In this document: positions 43,511-52,500 of the stretch, in pieces
Layout of the letters: each line of letters starts with the position of its first letter
How positions within the stretch are numbered: the stretch's first letter is position 1
DNA from: Cytophagaceae bacterium
GTDB taxonomy: Bacteria > Bacteroidota > Bacteroidia > Cytophagales > Spirosomataceae
Assembly: GCA_016722655.1 (NCBI GenBank)
Contig: JADKIR010000005.1
Location: forward strand, 620,001 to 684,000
DNA: 64,000 nucleotides
Direction of reading: 5' to 3'
Notes under the pieces: model-generated
Database searches by the model: none
The model's input: only the letters and a program-made list of their open reading frames with translations
What the model was told of the DNA's origin: nothing
Position numbers and translations under genes: made by a program

Positions 43511-44707
43511 ATGTTACCTATAGATGTCATAGCATTATTTGGAAAAATCGGTGGTTATCTGATTTTTATCCTGATAGGTTTAGGTTTTGGAGTTTCCCTC
43601 GAACTGGCAGGTTTTGGCGACTCACGCAGGTTGGCAGCACAGTTTTATTTCAAAGATATGACGGTACTCAAAACCATGTTTACCGCTATTGTGGTTGCTT
43701 GTATCCTTATATTTTTATCATCAGGATTGGGATTTTTGGATTTTGCACAAATCTCAGTAAATGAAACATTCCTTTGGCCGGGAATTATTGGCGGACTCAT
43801 CATGGGAGTCGGCTTTGTAATTGGGGGCTATTGTCCGGGGACCTCATTGGTATCAACAGCGAGTCTGAAATTAGACGGTTTGTTTTTCCTGGTAGGAGCA
43901 GTAGTTGGAGCGGGAGTATTCGGTGAAACCTTACCTACTTATGAAGATTTCTGGTATTCGTCTTTTCATGGTCGTTACCTGCTTTCTGATTGGCTGGGCT
44001 GGTCAGTGGGTGCTACTGTTTTTGCTGTAGTTCTTATGGCTGTAGCGATGTTTTATGCAGCTGAAAAAACAGAAGAATATTTCAGAAATGAAGGAACCAA
44101 CAAGCCGTGGTCATGGAAAATATCGAGGAAAGCTTATTGGTTTGGTGCCGGAGTTTTGGTAGTAATGTCAGTAATTGTTTGGATGATTGGTCAACCGGAT
44201 CCAGCCCGGAAATGGAAAATGCTCGAAAGTAAATATTCGGGAATGCTTACCTCTAAAAAAGTATTTATCCATCCATTAGAATATGTAAAAACTAGTAATG
44301 ACGCCGGAGTTAAGCTTATTACTTTAGATTTAAGACCTGCAGCTCAATACAATGCATTTCACCTTTATGGTTCAGTAAATGCCAAAATGGATGACGTATT
44401 GGATACAAAATTTGTAACCCCATATACCCAATTACCGGTAAACGGAGTACTTATTTTAATTGCCGAAAATGATTCGATAGCAGTGCAGGCATGGAAATAC
44501 CTAAAAGTTCAGGGCATTGAGAATCTGTATATTATGGAAAATGGCTTACAAAACTGGAACAGTCTCTTTGCCGATAAAAAAGTTCATGAAGAACACATAA
44601 ACCTTTCTTCACCTCCGGTGGAAGTATTAAAACTGTTTAAAAAAGACGCATTTGTACCAAAACTGAAAATTGGCACCAAAAAACGTTCCGGAGGGCTTTG
44701 TGGCTAA
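43511..44707 (+). CDS. YeeE/YedE membrane protein fused to a cysteine-less rhodanese-like domain
   Basis: 398 residues. The N-terminal two-thirds has about six helices with the second family signature GLIMGVGFVIGGYCPGTSLVS (YCPGT cysteine). After a final helix (about 213-231) a periplasmic or cytoplasmic domain (about 250-360) has the rhodanese pattern LITLDLRPAAQYNAFHLYGSVNA and MENGLQNW. The loop that should carry the catalytic cysteine reads LILIAENDSIA with no Cys. It is therefore a sulfur-binding or structural relative, not an active sulfurtransferase. It ends KKRSGGLCG with a C-terminal cysteine. Confidence 0.87.
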   Translation: MLPIDVIALFGKIGGYLIFILIGLGFGVSLELAGFGDSRRLAAQFYFKDMTVLKTMFTAIVVACILIFLSSGLGFLDFAQISVNETFLWPGIIGGLIMGVGFVIGGYCPGTSLVSTASLKLDGLFFLVGAVVGAGVFGETLPTYEDFWYSSFHGRYLLSDWLGWSVGATVFAVVLMAVAMFYAAEKTEEYFRNEGTNKPWSWKISRKAYWFGAGVLVVMSVIVWMIGQPDPARKWKMLESKYSGMLTSKKVFIHPLEYVKTSNDAGVKLITLDLRPAAQYNAFHLYGSVNAKMDDVLDTKFVTPYTQLPVNGVLILIAENDSIAVQAWKYLKVQGIENLYIMENGLQNWNSLFADKKVHEEHINLSSPPVEVLKLFKKDAFVPKLKIGTKKRSGGLCG

Positions 44708-44722
44708 AATATTAATAACCTT

Positions 44723-46624
44723 ATGAAAGTATTAACTTCAACAATTAAGAATTTTATCAATGTGCTGGTCATTGTATCATTTACATCAGTGGCAATTGCA
44801 CAAACAGCAAAAACTGTAGCTCCGTCAAACACGGAGTGCATTTCATGCCATAAGGATAATATTTCAACACATGCATACAATAGCTCGGTACACCAAACAT
44901 TAAAGTGTACAGCCTGTCATGTAAAAGCCGATGCAGCTCACCAAATGCCCAAAGCTAAATCTGGCAAAAAGGCTTGTGTAGTGTCGTATAAGCCGATGAA
45001 TTGCAGTAGTTGTCATGCCAACATCGCCAAGGAACATCAGAGTAGCATTCACAATTCAACCAGGTTAAAAGTAGGTTGTGCAAAATGTCACGATGATATT
45101 CATACAATCAAATCGATTAAAAACGATAAAATAGCTGCCGCAAAACTATGTAATCAATGCCATGAGAAGGAAAATGACTATTTCAGCTCTACTCACTTTA
45201 AAGCTCTGAAACGCGGAAGTAAAGATGCAGCTACCTGTACAGACTGTCACGGGCTCCATGCCATCAAAAAAATTGATAATGTAGCTCAAGGTCGTACTTT
45301 CCACACTCAGGCTTGTTTAAAATGCCATGGTGATGCCAAGATTATGTCAAAAAGCCATGTGACCTCTATTGCACCTGAAACTTATTTCCAAAGCTATCAT
45401 GGTAAAAATATAAGATTGGGTTATCCGGAACGCGTTGCAGGTTGTGCCGACTGCCATGGCTCACATAAGATTCTACCTGAAAAAGACAAGAATTCGATGG
45501 TTAATCATGCCAATTTGACCCAAACGTGTAAAGCATGCCATACAAATGCAAGTGCAGGTTTTGCCAAATTTATACCTCATGCTGAGCCTACCAATAAAGA
45601 AAAATATCCGTCTTTATTTTGGGTAACTTTGTTTATGAATGGTCTGATGGGTGTAACCTTTATATTTTTCTGGGTACATTCTTTACTTTGGGCATTCAGG
45701 GGGTATGTTGAAAAGAAACAAAATCAAAATGAAGAATTCTTCGCTCCTGCCAAAGCTAAGGGTGAGAAAAAAGAGAAAATTAAAAATAAAGTATATCGAA
45801 GATTCAGACCGGTACATATTATTCTGCACCTGTTTGTAATATCTAGTTTTCTTGGATTGGCCATTACCGGACTTCCTCTGAAATTTAACGATACCTCATG
45901 GGGCAAAACATTTATGGATCTCATTGGTGGAGTGGTTACTGCGGGTATTATCCACCGGGTGAGTGCTATCATTACTTTTGGTTACTTTGTGGTCACATTG
46001 GCGATGAGTATTCGTTTTCTGTTTTCAAAAGATCATCCTGAAGAAACAATTTGGCAACGTTTGTTTGGTCCTGATTCCTTGTTCCCTAATATGAAGGATG
46101 CCAGAGATATGAAGGCAATGTTTAAATGGTTCTTCTTCCGTGGGCCTAAACCAACTTTTGACAGATGGACTTATTGGGAAAAATTTGACTTCCTTGCAGT
46201 ATTCTGGGGAGTTGCGGTCATCGGTTCAAGTGGTTTGATTTTATGGTTCCCTGAGTTCTTTGGTACGTTTATGCCGGGATGGATGTTTAATATTGCCACC
46301 ATCATACATTCCGATGAAGCCTTACTTGCCATAGGATTCATATTTACCATTCACTTTTTCAATACACACCTGAGAGTTGAAAAATTCCCAATGGATTTTG
46401 TCATCTTTAATGGTCAGATTACCGAAGAAGAAATGGTTCACGAGCGTAAGGAGCAATGGGAACGCTATAAAAAACAAGGTGTTACTAAAGAATACGAAGT
46501 AAATAAACCGGTATCGCTTTGGGTCGAAATAGCATTGAGATTGTTTGGTCTGGTGGCAGTAGTTACCGGCACCATACTCGCTATGTTAATTATTTATACT
46601 TTCTTCCAGGGAGGTGGACACTAA
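44723..46624 (+). CDS. Nine-haem cytochrome c fused to a cytochrome b-like membrane domain
   Basis: 633 residues: signal peptide (to about Ala26), then nine CxxCH motifs (residues 39, 62, 94, 119, 143, 172, 198, 241, 269). A membrane domain follows with about six helices beginning near 302, containing paired histidines (HIILHLFVISSF, IIHRVSAIITF, IIHSDEALLAI, IHFFNTH) suited to two b haems. This is the layout of a membrane quinol/multihaem electron-transfer subunit (NapC/cytochrome b561-like idea). It would take electrons from menaquinol and pass them to the octaheme cytochrome, or the reverse. It is the last gene of the operon. Confidence 0.87.
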   Translation: MKVLTSTIKNFINVLVIVSFTSVAIAQTAKTVAPSNTECISCHKDNISTHAYNSSVHQTLKCTACHVKADAAHQMPKAKSGKKACVVSYKPMNCSSCHANIAKEHQSSIHNSTRLKVGCAKCHDDIHTIKSIKNDKIAAAKLCNQCHEKENDYFSSTHFKALKRGSKDAATCTDCHGLHAIKKIDNVAQGRTFHTQACLKCHGDAKIMSKSHVTSIAPETYFQSYHGKNIRLGYPERVAGCADCHGSHKILPEKDKNSMVNHANLTQTCKACHTNASAGFAKFIPHAEPTNKEKYPSLFWVTLFMNGLMGVTFIFFWVHSLLWAFRGYVEKKQNQNEEFFAPAKAKGEKKEKIKNKVYRRFRPVHIILHLFVISSFLGLAITGLPLKFNDTSWGKTFMDLIGGVVTAGIIHRVSAIITFGYFVVTLAMSIRFLFSKDHPEETIWQRLFGPDSLFPNMKDARDMKAMFKWFFFRGPKPTFDRWTYWEKFDFLAVFWGVAVIGSSGLILWFPEFFGTFMPGWMFNIATIIHSDEALLAIGFIFTIHFFNTHLRVEKFPMDFVIFNGQITEEEMVHERKEQWERYKKQGVTKEYEVNKPVSLWVEIALRLFGLVAVVTGTILAMLIIYTFFQGGGH

Positions 46625-46660
46625 TCTGAAATTTTAAGAAAGAACATATCTTAAAAACAT

Positions 46661-46702
46661 AAATCTCAACAGAAGTTTTATTTCTGTTGAGATTTTTTTT
46701 TA
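46661..46702 (+). terminator. Rho-independent terminator of the multihaem cytochrome operon
   Basis: AAATCTCAACAGAA pairs with TTCTGTTGAGATTT across a short loop, followed by a T run. A long, strong stem 37 bp after the stop codon. Confidence 0.9.
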
Positions 46703-46792
46703 TCCGTAAATTCTCTGGATTTTCCGGGTATTAATTAGTCAAAATGAATTTAACTCAATTATCTCAATAGGCCATGGACTGCAATAATATTT

Positions 46793-46890
46793 GGCATTAT
46801 ATTCATCGCCACTCTCAATCAAAGTTTTCTCGATACCTATTCCTTAGGTTGTTATGACTATTTCACCAAACCATACGATAGACCGTTTAT
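46793..46890 (+). pseudogene. Possible remnant of a response-regulator receiver domain
   Basis: In one frame the DNA reads GIIFIATLNQSFLDTYSLGC followed by YDYFTKPYDRPF, which resembles the end of a LytTR-type receiver (strand 4, then DYxxKPI). The frame has no start, and stop codons follow. If real it is a short, decayed fragment. The remainder of 46703-47145 shows no gene. Confidence 0.3.
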
Positions 46891-47145
46891 TTCGTCATCA
46901 TTCCTATTCAGATATTTGGGTTAAAAGCATATAGTTATAATCTTATTAGGATAAACTCAAAAGGATAGAGATAGATTAAAAGAATTTGGTTCAGAAGAAA
47001 TCTTTTGAAATAAAAGAACATCAAATTACTTAAACAATAGATATCTCTCACTCCAGAATGAAAAAGTAAGGGCACCGTTTAAAGTTTATAAAAAATACTT
47101 TGGCTTCAGTAATCTCTTTTTTTTCTAAAGATAAAATATTCAAAA

Positions 47146-49833
47146 TTATTTAGCTGGCTTTAGGTACTTTTTATATTTTAAATATGCCAAAATACTCAAT
47201 ACCGTTAAAACCAAAACAGTGTAATAAACAGAAGGTGGCACCGGAACCGGATCACCTGCAGCATAGGAATGCAGACCAGAAAGGTAATAATTTACGCCAA
47301 GATAGGTCATGATAACAGTTCCAAAGCCAAATAAAGATGCAAAGTTAAATGCAAATGCTCCACGCACTTTAGGAATCAAACGCATGTGCAAAATGAACGC
47401 ATAAACCAGAATAGTAACCAAAGCCCAGGTTTCTTTGGCATCCCAACCCCAATATCTTCCCCAGGATTCATTGGCCCATACACCTCCCAAATAGGTACCT
47501 ACGCTAACCATCACCAAACCAGTGGTCAGGGTAATTTCACTTATGATGGTCAACTCTTTTATCGTTCTTTCTATATTGGCTTTGTTTTCTTCTTTCAGAA
47601 AAACCATCAAAACCAGATTGAGCATTCCTATAACTGCTCCCAACAATAAAAATCCATAGCTACCGGCTTCCAGCGAAACATGAATAGTGAGCCAATATGA
47701 CTTCAGAACAGGCACCAGTGGGGTGATTTCGGGGTCAAGCCAACTCATGGAGGCCACAAACAATATAGTAGCAGCAAGCGTGGCTGTAGCAGCCAGCCCT
47801 CCCAATGATTTTCTGGAGATTAATAGTCCGCCCAAAACGGTCGTCCAACCGATATAAATCATTGACTCATAGCCGTTGCTCCATGGAGCCCGACCGGAAA
47901 TATACCAGCGTAATCCTAAGCCCAAAGTGTGGAACAAAAAACCAATAAACATTGCCCAATAGGCCCAGCGGGTCCATTTTTCAGAGTTCTTTGATTTTTT
48001 TATAGTTCCATACAAAAACAAGCCTGTAAGAACCAGACTCAATATGCCATAAAAGCCTTTGAGCCGATTGAAAGCATCTATTTTGTTTAAAAATATCTCG
48101 GAATTGATTTTTGTTTCGGAAGGAATAATGGCTCCTCCACTAGTTTTTTGGAAATTGATAATTTGCTCCAATTGCTTATCTGCTTCAGAGTAATTCCCAC
48201 TTGTGATTCCTGAATTTACACTGTTGACATAGGTCCAGAACACGTTACTTGATTTTGAAACTGCTTTTTTACTTTCATATTCTTCCATCAAATCTGCCGG
48301 AGTTAGCCAGGGGGAAGTGGGATTTTCAACCTGTGGAAACCATCTGAAAAGGCTACCCGAAAAGACCATATTCACAATGTTTACCTTTTCATCAATTTTG
48401 ATTAGGGCTTTTTCAAATGTCCCCTGATCTTTAGGCATCATATTTTGTGCAGCTTTTACAGCATCACTCATCAGATAGCTGCCGTCTTCTCCAAAAAATG
48501 CATTATAGCTCAAAAGTCTTTTATCTGTTTTTAACAGTTCTTTTACCTGTGGATGATCCGGAATCTGAATAATTTCCACATTGGCAAAATTCTCAGGGTC
48601 CAGCATCATCGAGAGTATTACCTGCTCGGCCGATTGACCAGCCAGGCTTTCTTTTCTTGATAATTTCCTTAGAATTTCATTGCTGAGGCTATTCATGGGT
48701 TTTATTCTTCCATTCATATCCTGCACCATTAATTTTCCAAATGCTTTTGCGTGTTCGGGTGAAACTTGCTGAGCCGATGAAGAAAGAGCTAATAATGAAA
48801 GACTTATAGTAACAATTACTTTAGCAGAAGTAGTATTGAGCTTTCTCAACAGATCTGAAAAACGACTTTTCTTGTCAAAAAAATTGAGAATCATCCCTAA
48901 GGTGAGCAAAGCATATCCAAGGTAAGAAATCCAGGTACCCCAAAAATCGTGATTCACGCTGAGATAAGTGCCCAGTTCATCCTGGTCAAAGGAAGACTGG
49001 AAAAACCTGTAACCTTTGTATTGTAAAATATTGTTCATAAATATCCTTTGGTCACGGTTAATATTTTCTTTTTTGTCGGTTAAAGTAACCTCACTGGCAT
49101 ACGAAGATGGGTTTTCGGTTCCGGGATACTTTTCAAGAATAAAATCACGGCAGGTAAGATAAAAAGGAAGTGTGTCAATTCTGGAACCATACGAAACCTC
49201 CAATTTTAATCCATCAAACTCAAAAAATGTGGGTTGACCTTCTTCATTGGGTCTTCCGATGACCATTGCATTCTGTGCCTTTCCATTTTCTTTTACAGTA
49301 AGCGTAAGTCCCGCCAGACTTTCTGTATTTAGTTTTTTATTGCCTGATTCAATTTTCACTTCTCCTTTTTCGATGAATTCACCCACCACAAAACTAGATT
49401 CTCCCACCGTGTATAATGATCTCAGTAAAAGCGGATGTGGCTGATTTGGCTCCATAGCTTTCACCTCTTGTGTGGTCATAACCATTTGATTTACAACCTG
49501 ATCAGAAGAAAAAACCAAAGAGTTATTTAGTAATTGAATATTGAAAGCATTGGGTATCGCCTCGTCAGAAAAGTTAAAATACAAGCCATTTATGATTTGT
49601 TGTTGTCCCTGAGAAAGGAAATATTCTTCTCTTCCTCCGGCACCTCCTATTACTACTTTTAACATTGGTTTTCCTTCTGTAGAAGCCACCACTTTTTCAA
49701 CCGGATTTGGCAAAACCTCATCGAGATTAACTTCCAAAAGTTTGTTTCCGATCTGATAGCTTTTTTTCGAAATTATTATTTCCCAAAGATGATATTTCAA
49801 TCGGTTCGTCAAATGAATAGCTTCTTCCATCAT
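47146..49833 (-). CDS. ccsA: Cytochrome c biogenesis protein CcsBA, main part (ResB C-terminal region plus CcsA)
   Basis: The open frame is 895 residues, but the natural protein enters it near residue 25. It contains the soluble ResB portion with the next membrane helix (FWGTWISYLGYALLTLG), a periplasmic segment of about 230 residues, and the CcsA/ResC haem-handling domain. The tryptophan-rich WGRYWGWDAKETWAL motif and flanking histidines (around SYWLTIHVSLEAGSYGF, FILHMRL and YLSGLHSYAAG) bind haem. System II cytochrome c maturation exports haem and ligates it to CxxCH motifs, as the adjacent multihaem cytochromes require. The N-terminal ResB part is in another frame (49727-50224), giving a split fusion of about 1,030 residues. 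Confidence 0.88.
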   Translation of the reverse strand: MMEEAIHLTNRLKYHLWEIIISKKSYQIGNKLLEVNLDEVLPNPVEKVVASTEGKPMLKVVIGGAGGREEYFLSQGQQQIINGLYFNFSDEAIPNAFNIQLLNNSLVFSSDQVVNQMVMTTQEVKAMEPNQPHPLLLRSLYTVGESSFVVGEFIEKGEVKIESGNKKLNTESLAGLTLTVKENGKAQNAMVIGRPNEEGQPTFFEFDGLKLEVSYGSRIDTLPFYLTCRDFILEKYPGTENPSSYASEVTLTDKKENINRDQRIFMNNILQYKGYRFFQSSFDQDELGTYLSVNHDFWGTWISYLGYALLTLGMILNFFDKKSRFSDLLRKLNTTSAKVIVTISLSLLALSSSAQQVSPEHAKAFGKLMVQDMNGRIKPMNSLSNEILRKLSRKESLAGQSAEQVILSMMLDPENFANVEIIQIPDHPQVKELLKTDKRLLSYNAFFGEDGSYLMSDAVKAAQNMMPKDQGTFEKALIKIDEKVNIVNMVFSGSLFRWFPQVENPTSPWLTPADLMEEYESKKAVSKSSNVFWTYVNSVNSGITSGNYSEADKQLEQIINFQKTSGGAIIPSETKINSEIFLNKIDAFNRLKGFYGILSLVLTGLFLYGTIKKSKNSEKWTRWAYWAMFIGFLFHTLGLGLRWYISGRAPWSNGYESMIYIGWTTVLGGLLISRKSLGGLAATATLAATILFVASMSWLDPEITPLVPVLKSYWLTIHVSLEAGSYGFLLLGAVIGMLNLVLMVFLKEENKANIERTIKELTIISEITLTTGLVMVSVGTYLGGVWANESWGRYWGWDAKETWALVTILVYAFILHMRLIPKVRGAFAFNFASLFGFGTVIMTYLGVNYYLSGLHSYAAGDPVPVPPSVYYTVLVLTVLSILAYLKYKKYLKPAK

Positions 49834-50224
49834 GGTCGATCCTGAATTTCAAATAACTTTCGGTCGTGAGATATTGGTTACTTGTGTTCCCTTCTCTGAT
49901 ATGCATCATGCCTTCAAAACCGGTGTATCGGGTTACTGCTGAGCCAATCAAAATTATAATAATTGAAAGGTGAAATAGAAGTGAAGCCCATTTTTTTTGT
50001 TTGATAAGATTATATCGGGAAATATTCGCTAAAATCGAAATGGAGAAAAGTAAAAGTAATAATTCAAACCATTTGCTTTTAAATATTAATTTTTGGGCCG
50101 ATGAAGTACCAAAATCATTTTCGACAAAAGTCGCAACGCCAATAGCAATAGCAAATAATAAAATATAGATTCCGGCAGCCCGGGTAGATGTAAGTTTCAA
50201 AAAAGCCTTTTTAGCGATTTCCAT
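49727..50224 (-). CDS. ccsB: Cytochrome c biogenesis protein CcsBA, N-terminal ResB part (frameshifted from the rest)
   Basis: 165 residues with three membrane helices (AGIYILLFAIAIGVATFVE, WFELLLLLFSISILANI, LLFHLSIIIILIGSAVTR) and GFEGMMHIREGNTS, the start of a ResB domain. After SFDEPIEISSLGNNNFEKK the frame runs into a tail that is not ResB-like. The +1 frame across the A7 tract (TTCGAAAAAAAGC, around 49765) continues SYQIGNKLLEVNLDEVLPNP, as ResB should. Removing one A would join the two frames. This is a pseudogene, phase-variable tract or sequencing error; an essential maturation gene next to intact cytochromes makes an error plausible. Confidence 0.8.
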   Translation of the reverse strand: MEIAKKAFLKLTSTRAAGIYILLFAIAIGVATFVENDFGTSSAQKLIFKSKWFELLLLLFSISILANISRYNLIKQKKWASLLFHLSIIIILIGSAVTRYTGFEGMMHIREGNTSNQYLTTESYLKFRIDHDGRSYSFDEPIEISSLGNNNFEKKLSDRKQTFGS

Positions 50225-50501
50225 TTTGAATGAGAATATTTATTAGTGTTCAAATTTACCACCATTTTTTCTTTAAAGAATTAAACTCAAATTATAATTT
50301 AACCTGTTTTAAATCAGAAAAATGGTCCAAAATAGTACTTTTTACATCAATTAGTGATGACATAAAAAAAAAGGTCATTTGAAAATAAGAAAGAATTGTG
50401 AGAAAATTTTGGGTTAATCGGTTTTAAGAAAATGTTTTTCCAAAAGGTTTAATTAAAAATAAAGGATAACCTCTCTCCGATTAATCAAAAATTCAGCAGG
50501 A

Positions 50502-50532
50502 TTTTTTAATGTAAGTAAAAAAGCTATTTTTG
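50502..50532 (+). promoter_or_regulatory. Candidate promoter of the NamZ-like gene
   Basis: TATTTTTG at 50525-50532 is an exact -7 box. TTTT at 50502-50505, with a 19-bp spacer, is an imperfect -33 box. The start codon is 18 bp further on. The rest of the 50225-50501 gap shows no feature. Confidence 0.4.
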
Positions 50533-50550
50533 TTAAAAATATCATCATCA

Positions 50551-51777
50551 ATGACCCAAATACCTAATACAAAGATTCTATTCTTTCTATCATTTATTTT
50601 TTTGTTTTCATGCAAAAACAACGCACAATCTCCTTCCAAAACTCAGCAGGCGGAAATAAAAACCGGTGCCGAACAATTGGATAAATACTTGCCTTTGCTT
50701 CAGGGAAAAAGAATCGGAATTCTGGCCAACCCAACCACCATCATTGGAAACAAACATCTTGTTGACGGCCTGTTAGCTTTAAAAATCAACATCACCAAAG
50801 CATTTGGTCCTGAGCATGGTTTCAGGGGCAAAGCATCGGCAGGTGATAAAGTGGATGATGAAAGAGACCCAACTACCGGCTTGAAAATCATTAGTTTATA
50901 TGGCAAAAAAAGAAAACCATCAGCAGAAGACCTGGCGGATATTGACCTCATGATTTTTGATATTCAGGATGTAGGCTGCCGTTTTTATACCTATATCAAT
51001 GTGCTCAGAGATGTGATGGAAGCCTGTGCTGAAAACAACAAACCACTGCTGATTCTTGACCGGCCCAATCCCAACGGATATCTGATTGACGGGCCGATTC
51101 TGGATATGAAATATAAATCGGGCATTGGGCAGTTTCCGGTTCCGATTGCTCACGGATTGACCATTGGAGAGTTTGCGTTGATGATAAATGGTGAAAAATG
51201 GATTCCAAATAATTTAAAATGTGAGCTGAAAGTGATTCCTGTGGCCAATTATAATCACGATATGCCTTATACTTTGCCTGTTAAGCCCTCGCCAAACCTA
51301 AATACACAGCAAAGCATACTTTTGTATCCCGCCACTTGTATGTTTGAGGGAACCCGACTCAATCACGGTCGGGGAACTATGTACCCGTTCACGATTTTTG
51401 GCAGCCCACTCCTGAAAGGTAAATATGACTTTTCATATACCCCAAAGAGTATTAAAGGAATGAGCGAAACGCCATTATTTATGGACGAAGTATGTTATGG
51501 GCTTGATTTAAGAAATTTTGATACTGAAAAATTGAGACAAACCAAAAAAATCAATCTGAGCTGGATGATTGAATTATACAATGCATATCCCGAAAAAGAT
51601 AAGTTCTTTGATCGTAGCCTAAGCAACCAAATCGGTAATATTGATTTCCTTGCGGGTGTGCCGGAGTTTAAAGAACAAATAAAAAATGGACTCTCAGAGG
51701 TAGAAATCAGAAAAACCTGGGAACCGGGATTGACCAAATACAAAGAAATGAGGAAGAAATATCTGTTGTATCCTTAA
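50551..51777 (+). CDS. DUF1343 lipoprotein, exo-beta-N-acetylmuramidase NamZ type
   Basis: 408 residues from the ATG at 50551, beginning a lipoprotein signal whose lipobox is LFSC (ILFFLSFIFLFSCKNN). The DUF1343 (NamZ, GH171) features are GKRIGILANPTT, FGPEHGFRGKASAGDKV, IFDIQDVGCRFYTYI, LDRPNPNG and FEGTRLNHGRGTMYPF. NamZ releases terminal MurNAc from peptidoglycan fragments during cell-wall recycling or scavenging. It is a single gene with its own terminator. Confidence 0.92.
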   Translation: MTQIPNTKILFFLSFIFLFSCKNNAQSPSKTQQAEIKTGAEQLDKYLPLLQGKRIGILANPTTIIGNKHLVDGLLALKINITKAFGPEHGFRGKASAGDKVDDERDPTTGLKIISLYGKKRKPSAEDLADIDLMIFDIQDVGCRFYTYINVLRDVMEACAENNKPLLILDRPNPNGYLIDGPILDMKYKSGIGQFPVPIAHGLTIGEFALMINGEKWIPNNLKCELKVIPVANYNHDMPYTLPVKPSPNLNTQQSILLYPATCMFEGTRLNHGRGTMYPFTIFGSPLLKGKYDFSYTPKSIKGMSETPLFMDEVCYGLDLRNFDTEKLRQTKKINLSWMIELYNAYPEKDKFFDRSLSNQIGNIDFLAGVPEFKEQIKNGLSEVEIRKTWEPGLTKYKEMRKKYLLYP

Positions 51778-51819
51778 AAACATTTCTTTTTTTTTGGGTT
51801 AAAAAAAAGACAAACACTA

Positions 51820-51860
51820 AAAGAGACCGGTTATAAAAATATCGGTCTCTTTTTATTTTT
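51820..51860 (+). terminator. Rho-independent terminator after the NamZ-like gene
   Basis: AAGAGACCG (51821-51829) pairs with CGGTCTCTT (51843-51851), followed by TTTATTTTT. It also lies just beyond the convergent DsrE-like gene and may serve both. Confidence 0.8.
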
Positions 51861-51870
51861 CAGATTCTTT

Positions 51871-52332
51871 TCAAATAAATAACATGTGAACCCCACTACC
51901 CTCGGCACGCTTGTAAAAGTCCCCCACTGTCAAAACACCATCAAGCTGATCTATCAGGTCTTCTTTTTTATAATGGAAAATCTCCATGGCTAGTTTACAA
52001 GACCAAAGTTTACAACCGGAAGTCGAGAGTATTTCAAGAAATTCAGAAACTGGTGGCAAATCCAGCCGGTCAATTTCCTTTTTCATCATAGAAGAAGCAA
52101 AAGATTCCATGCCGGGAAGACCACCTAATAATGTGGGCACATGCATCCCTGGATTACCCACGGTGGCAATATGGAGGTCATTGAGTTTTTCTTTGTGGAT
52201 GGCATCCAGGCCAAAAAAAGTAAAGAATAATTCAGCTTCAATGCCTTCCATTGTAGCACCATTGGCCAAAACAAAAGCTGCGTAAACATTGTCTAAAGTT
52301 GCCTTAGACAAAATAATCATTATCTTTTTCAT
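51871..52332 (-). CDS. DsrE/DsrF/DrsH-like family protein
   Basis: 153 residues with the DsrE-like Rossmann-type fold: MKKIMIILSKATLDNVYAAFVLANGA, LFFTFFGLDAIHKEKL, a central amphipathic helix and SGCKLWSCKLAMEIF. Two cysteines (Cys107 and Cys112 by count) stand where sulfur-carrier DsrE-like proteins have their active cysteine. It is cytoplasmic. Such proteins relay persulfide sulfur and often travel with YeeE/rhodanese genes, which are 7 kb away here. Confidence 0.82.
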   Translation of the reverse strand: MKKIMIILSKATLDNVYAAFVLANGATMEGIEAELFFTFFGLDAIHKEKLNDLHIATVGNPGMHVPTLLGGLPGMESFASSMMKKEIDRLDLPPVSEFLEILSTSGCKLWSCKLAMEIFHYKKEDLIDQLDGVLTVGDFYKRAEGSGVHMLFI

Positions 52333-52469
52333 TAGTTAAAATATTTTACCCTCGAAAGTTCAATTATTATTAGGAAAAATACTATGACAGACCTCAATCA
52401 AAAACATGTTCATATGTTGTTTTAGGCGGGGCTATTTTGATTTTAAAAATAAACAAAAATCAAAAATGT

Positions 52470-52500
52470 TTTGGAAATAAAATAAATGTTACTATTTTTG
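52470..52500 (+). promoter_or_regulatory. Bacteroidota-type promoter of the tetR-ABC-lolA operon
   Basis: TTTG at 52470-52473, 19-bp spacer, TATTTTTG at 52493-52500: an exact match to TTTG-N19-TAnnTTTG. The ATG of tetR is at 52545, leaving a leader of about 38 bases. Downstream genes have no visible promoter of their own. Confidence 0.75.

Noticed and set aside
49740..49780. Programmed -1 frameshift at the A AAA AAG-like heptamer in ccsBA
   Set aside because: The heptamer is present in the right phase, but the downstream ResB sequence is in the +1 frame, so a -1 slip would not join the two parts.
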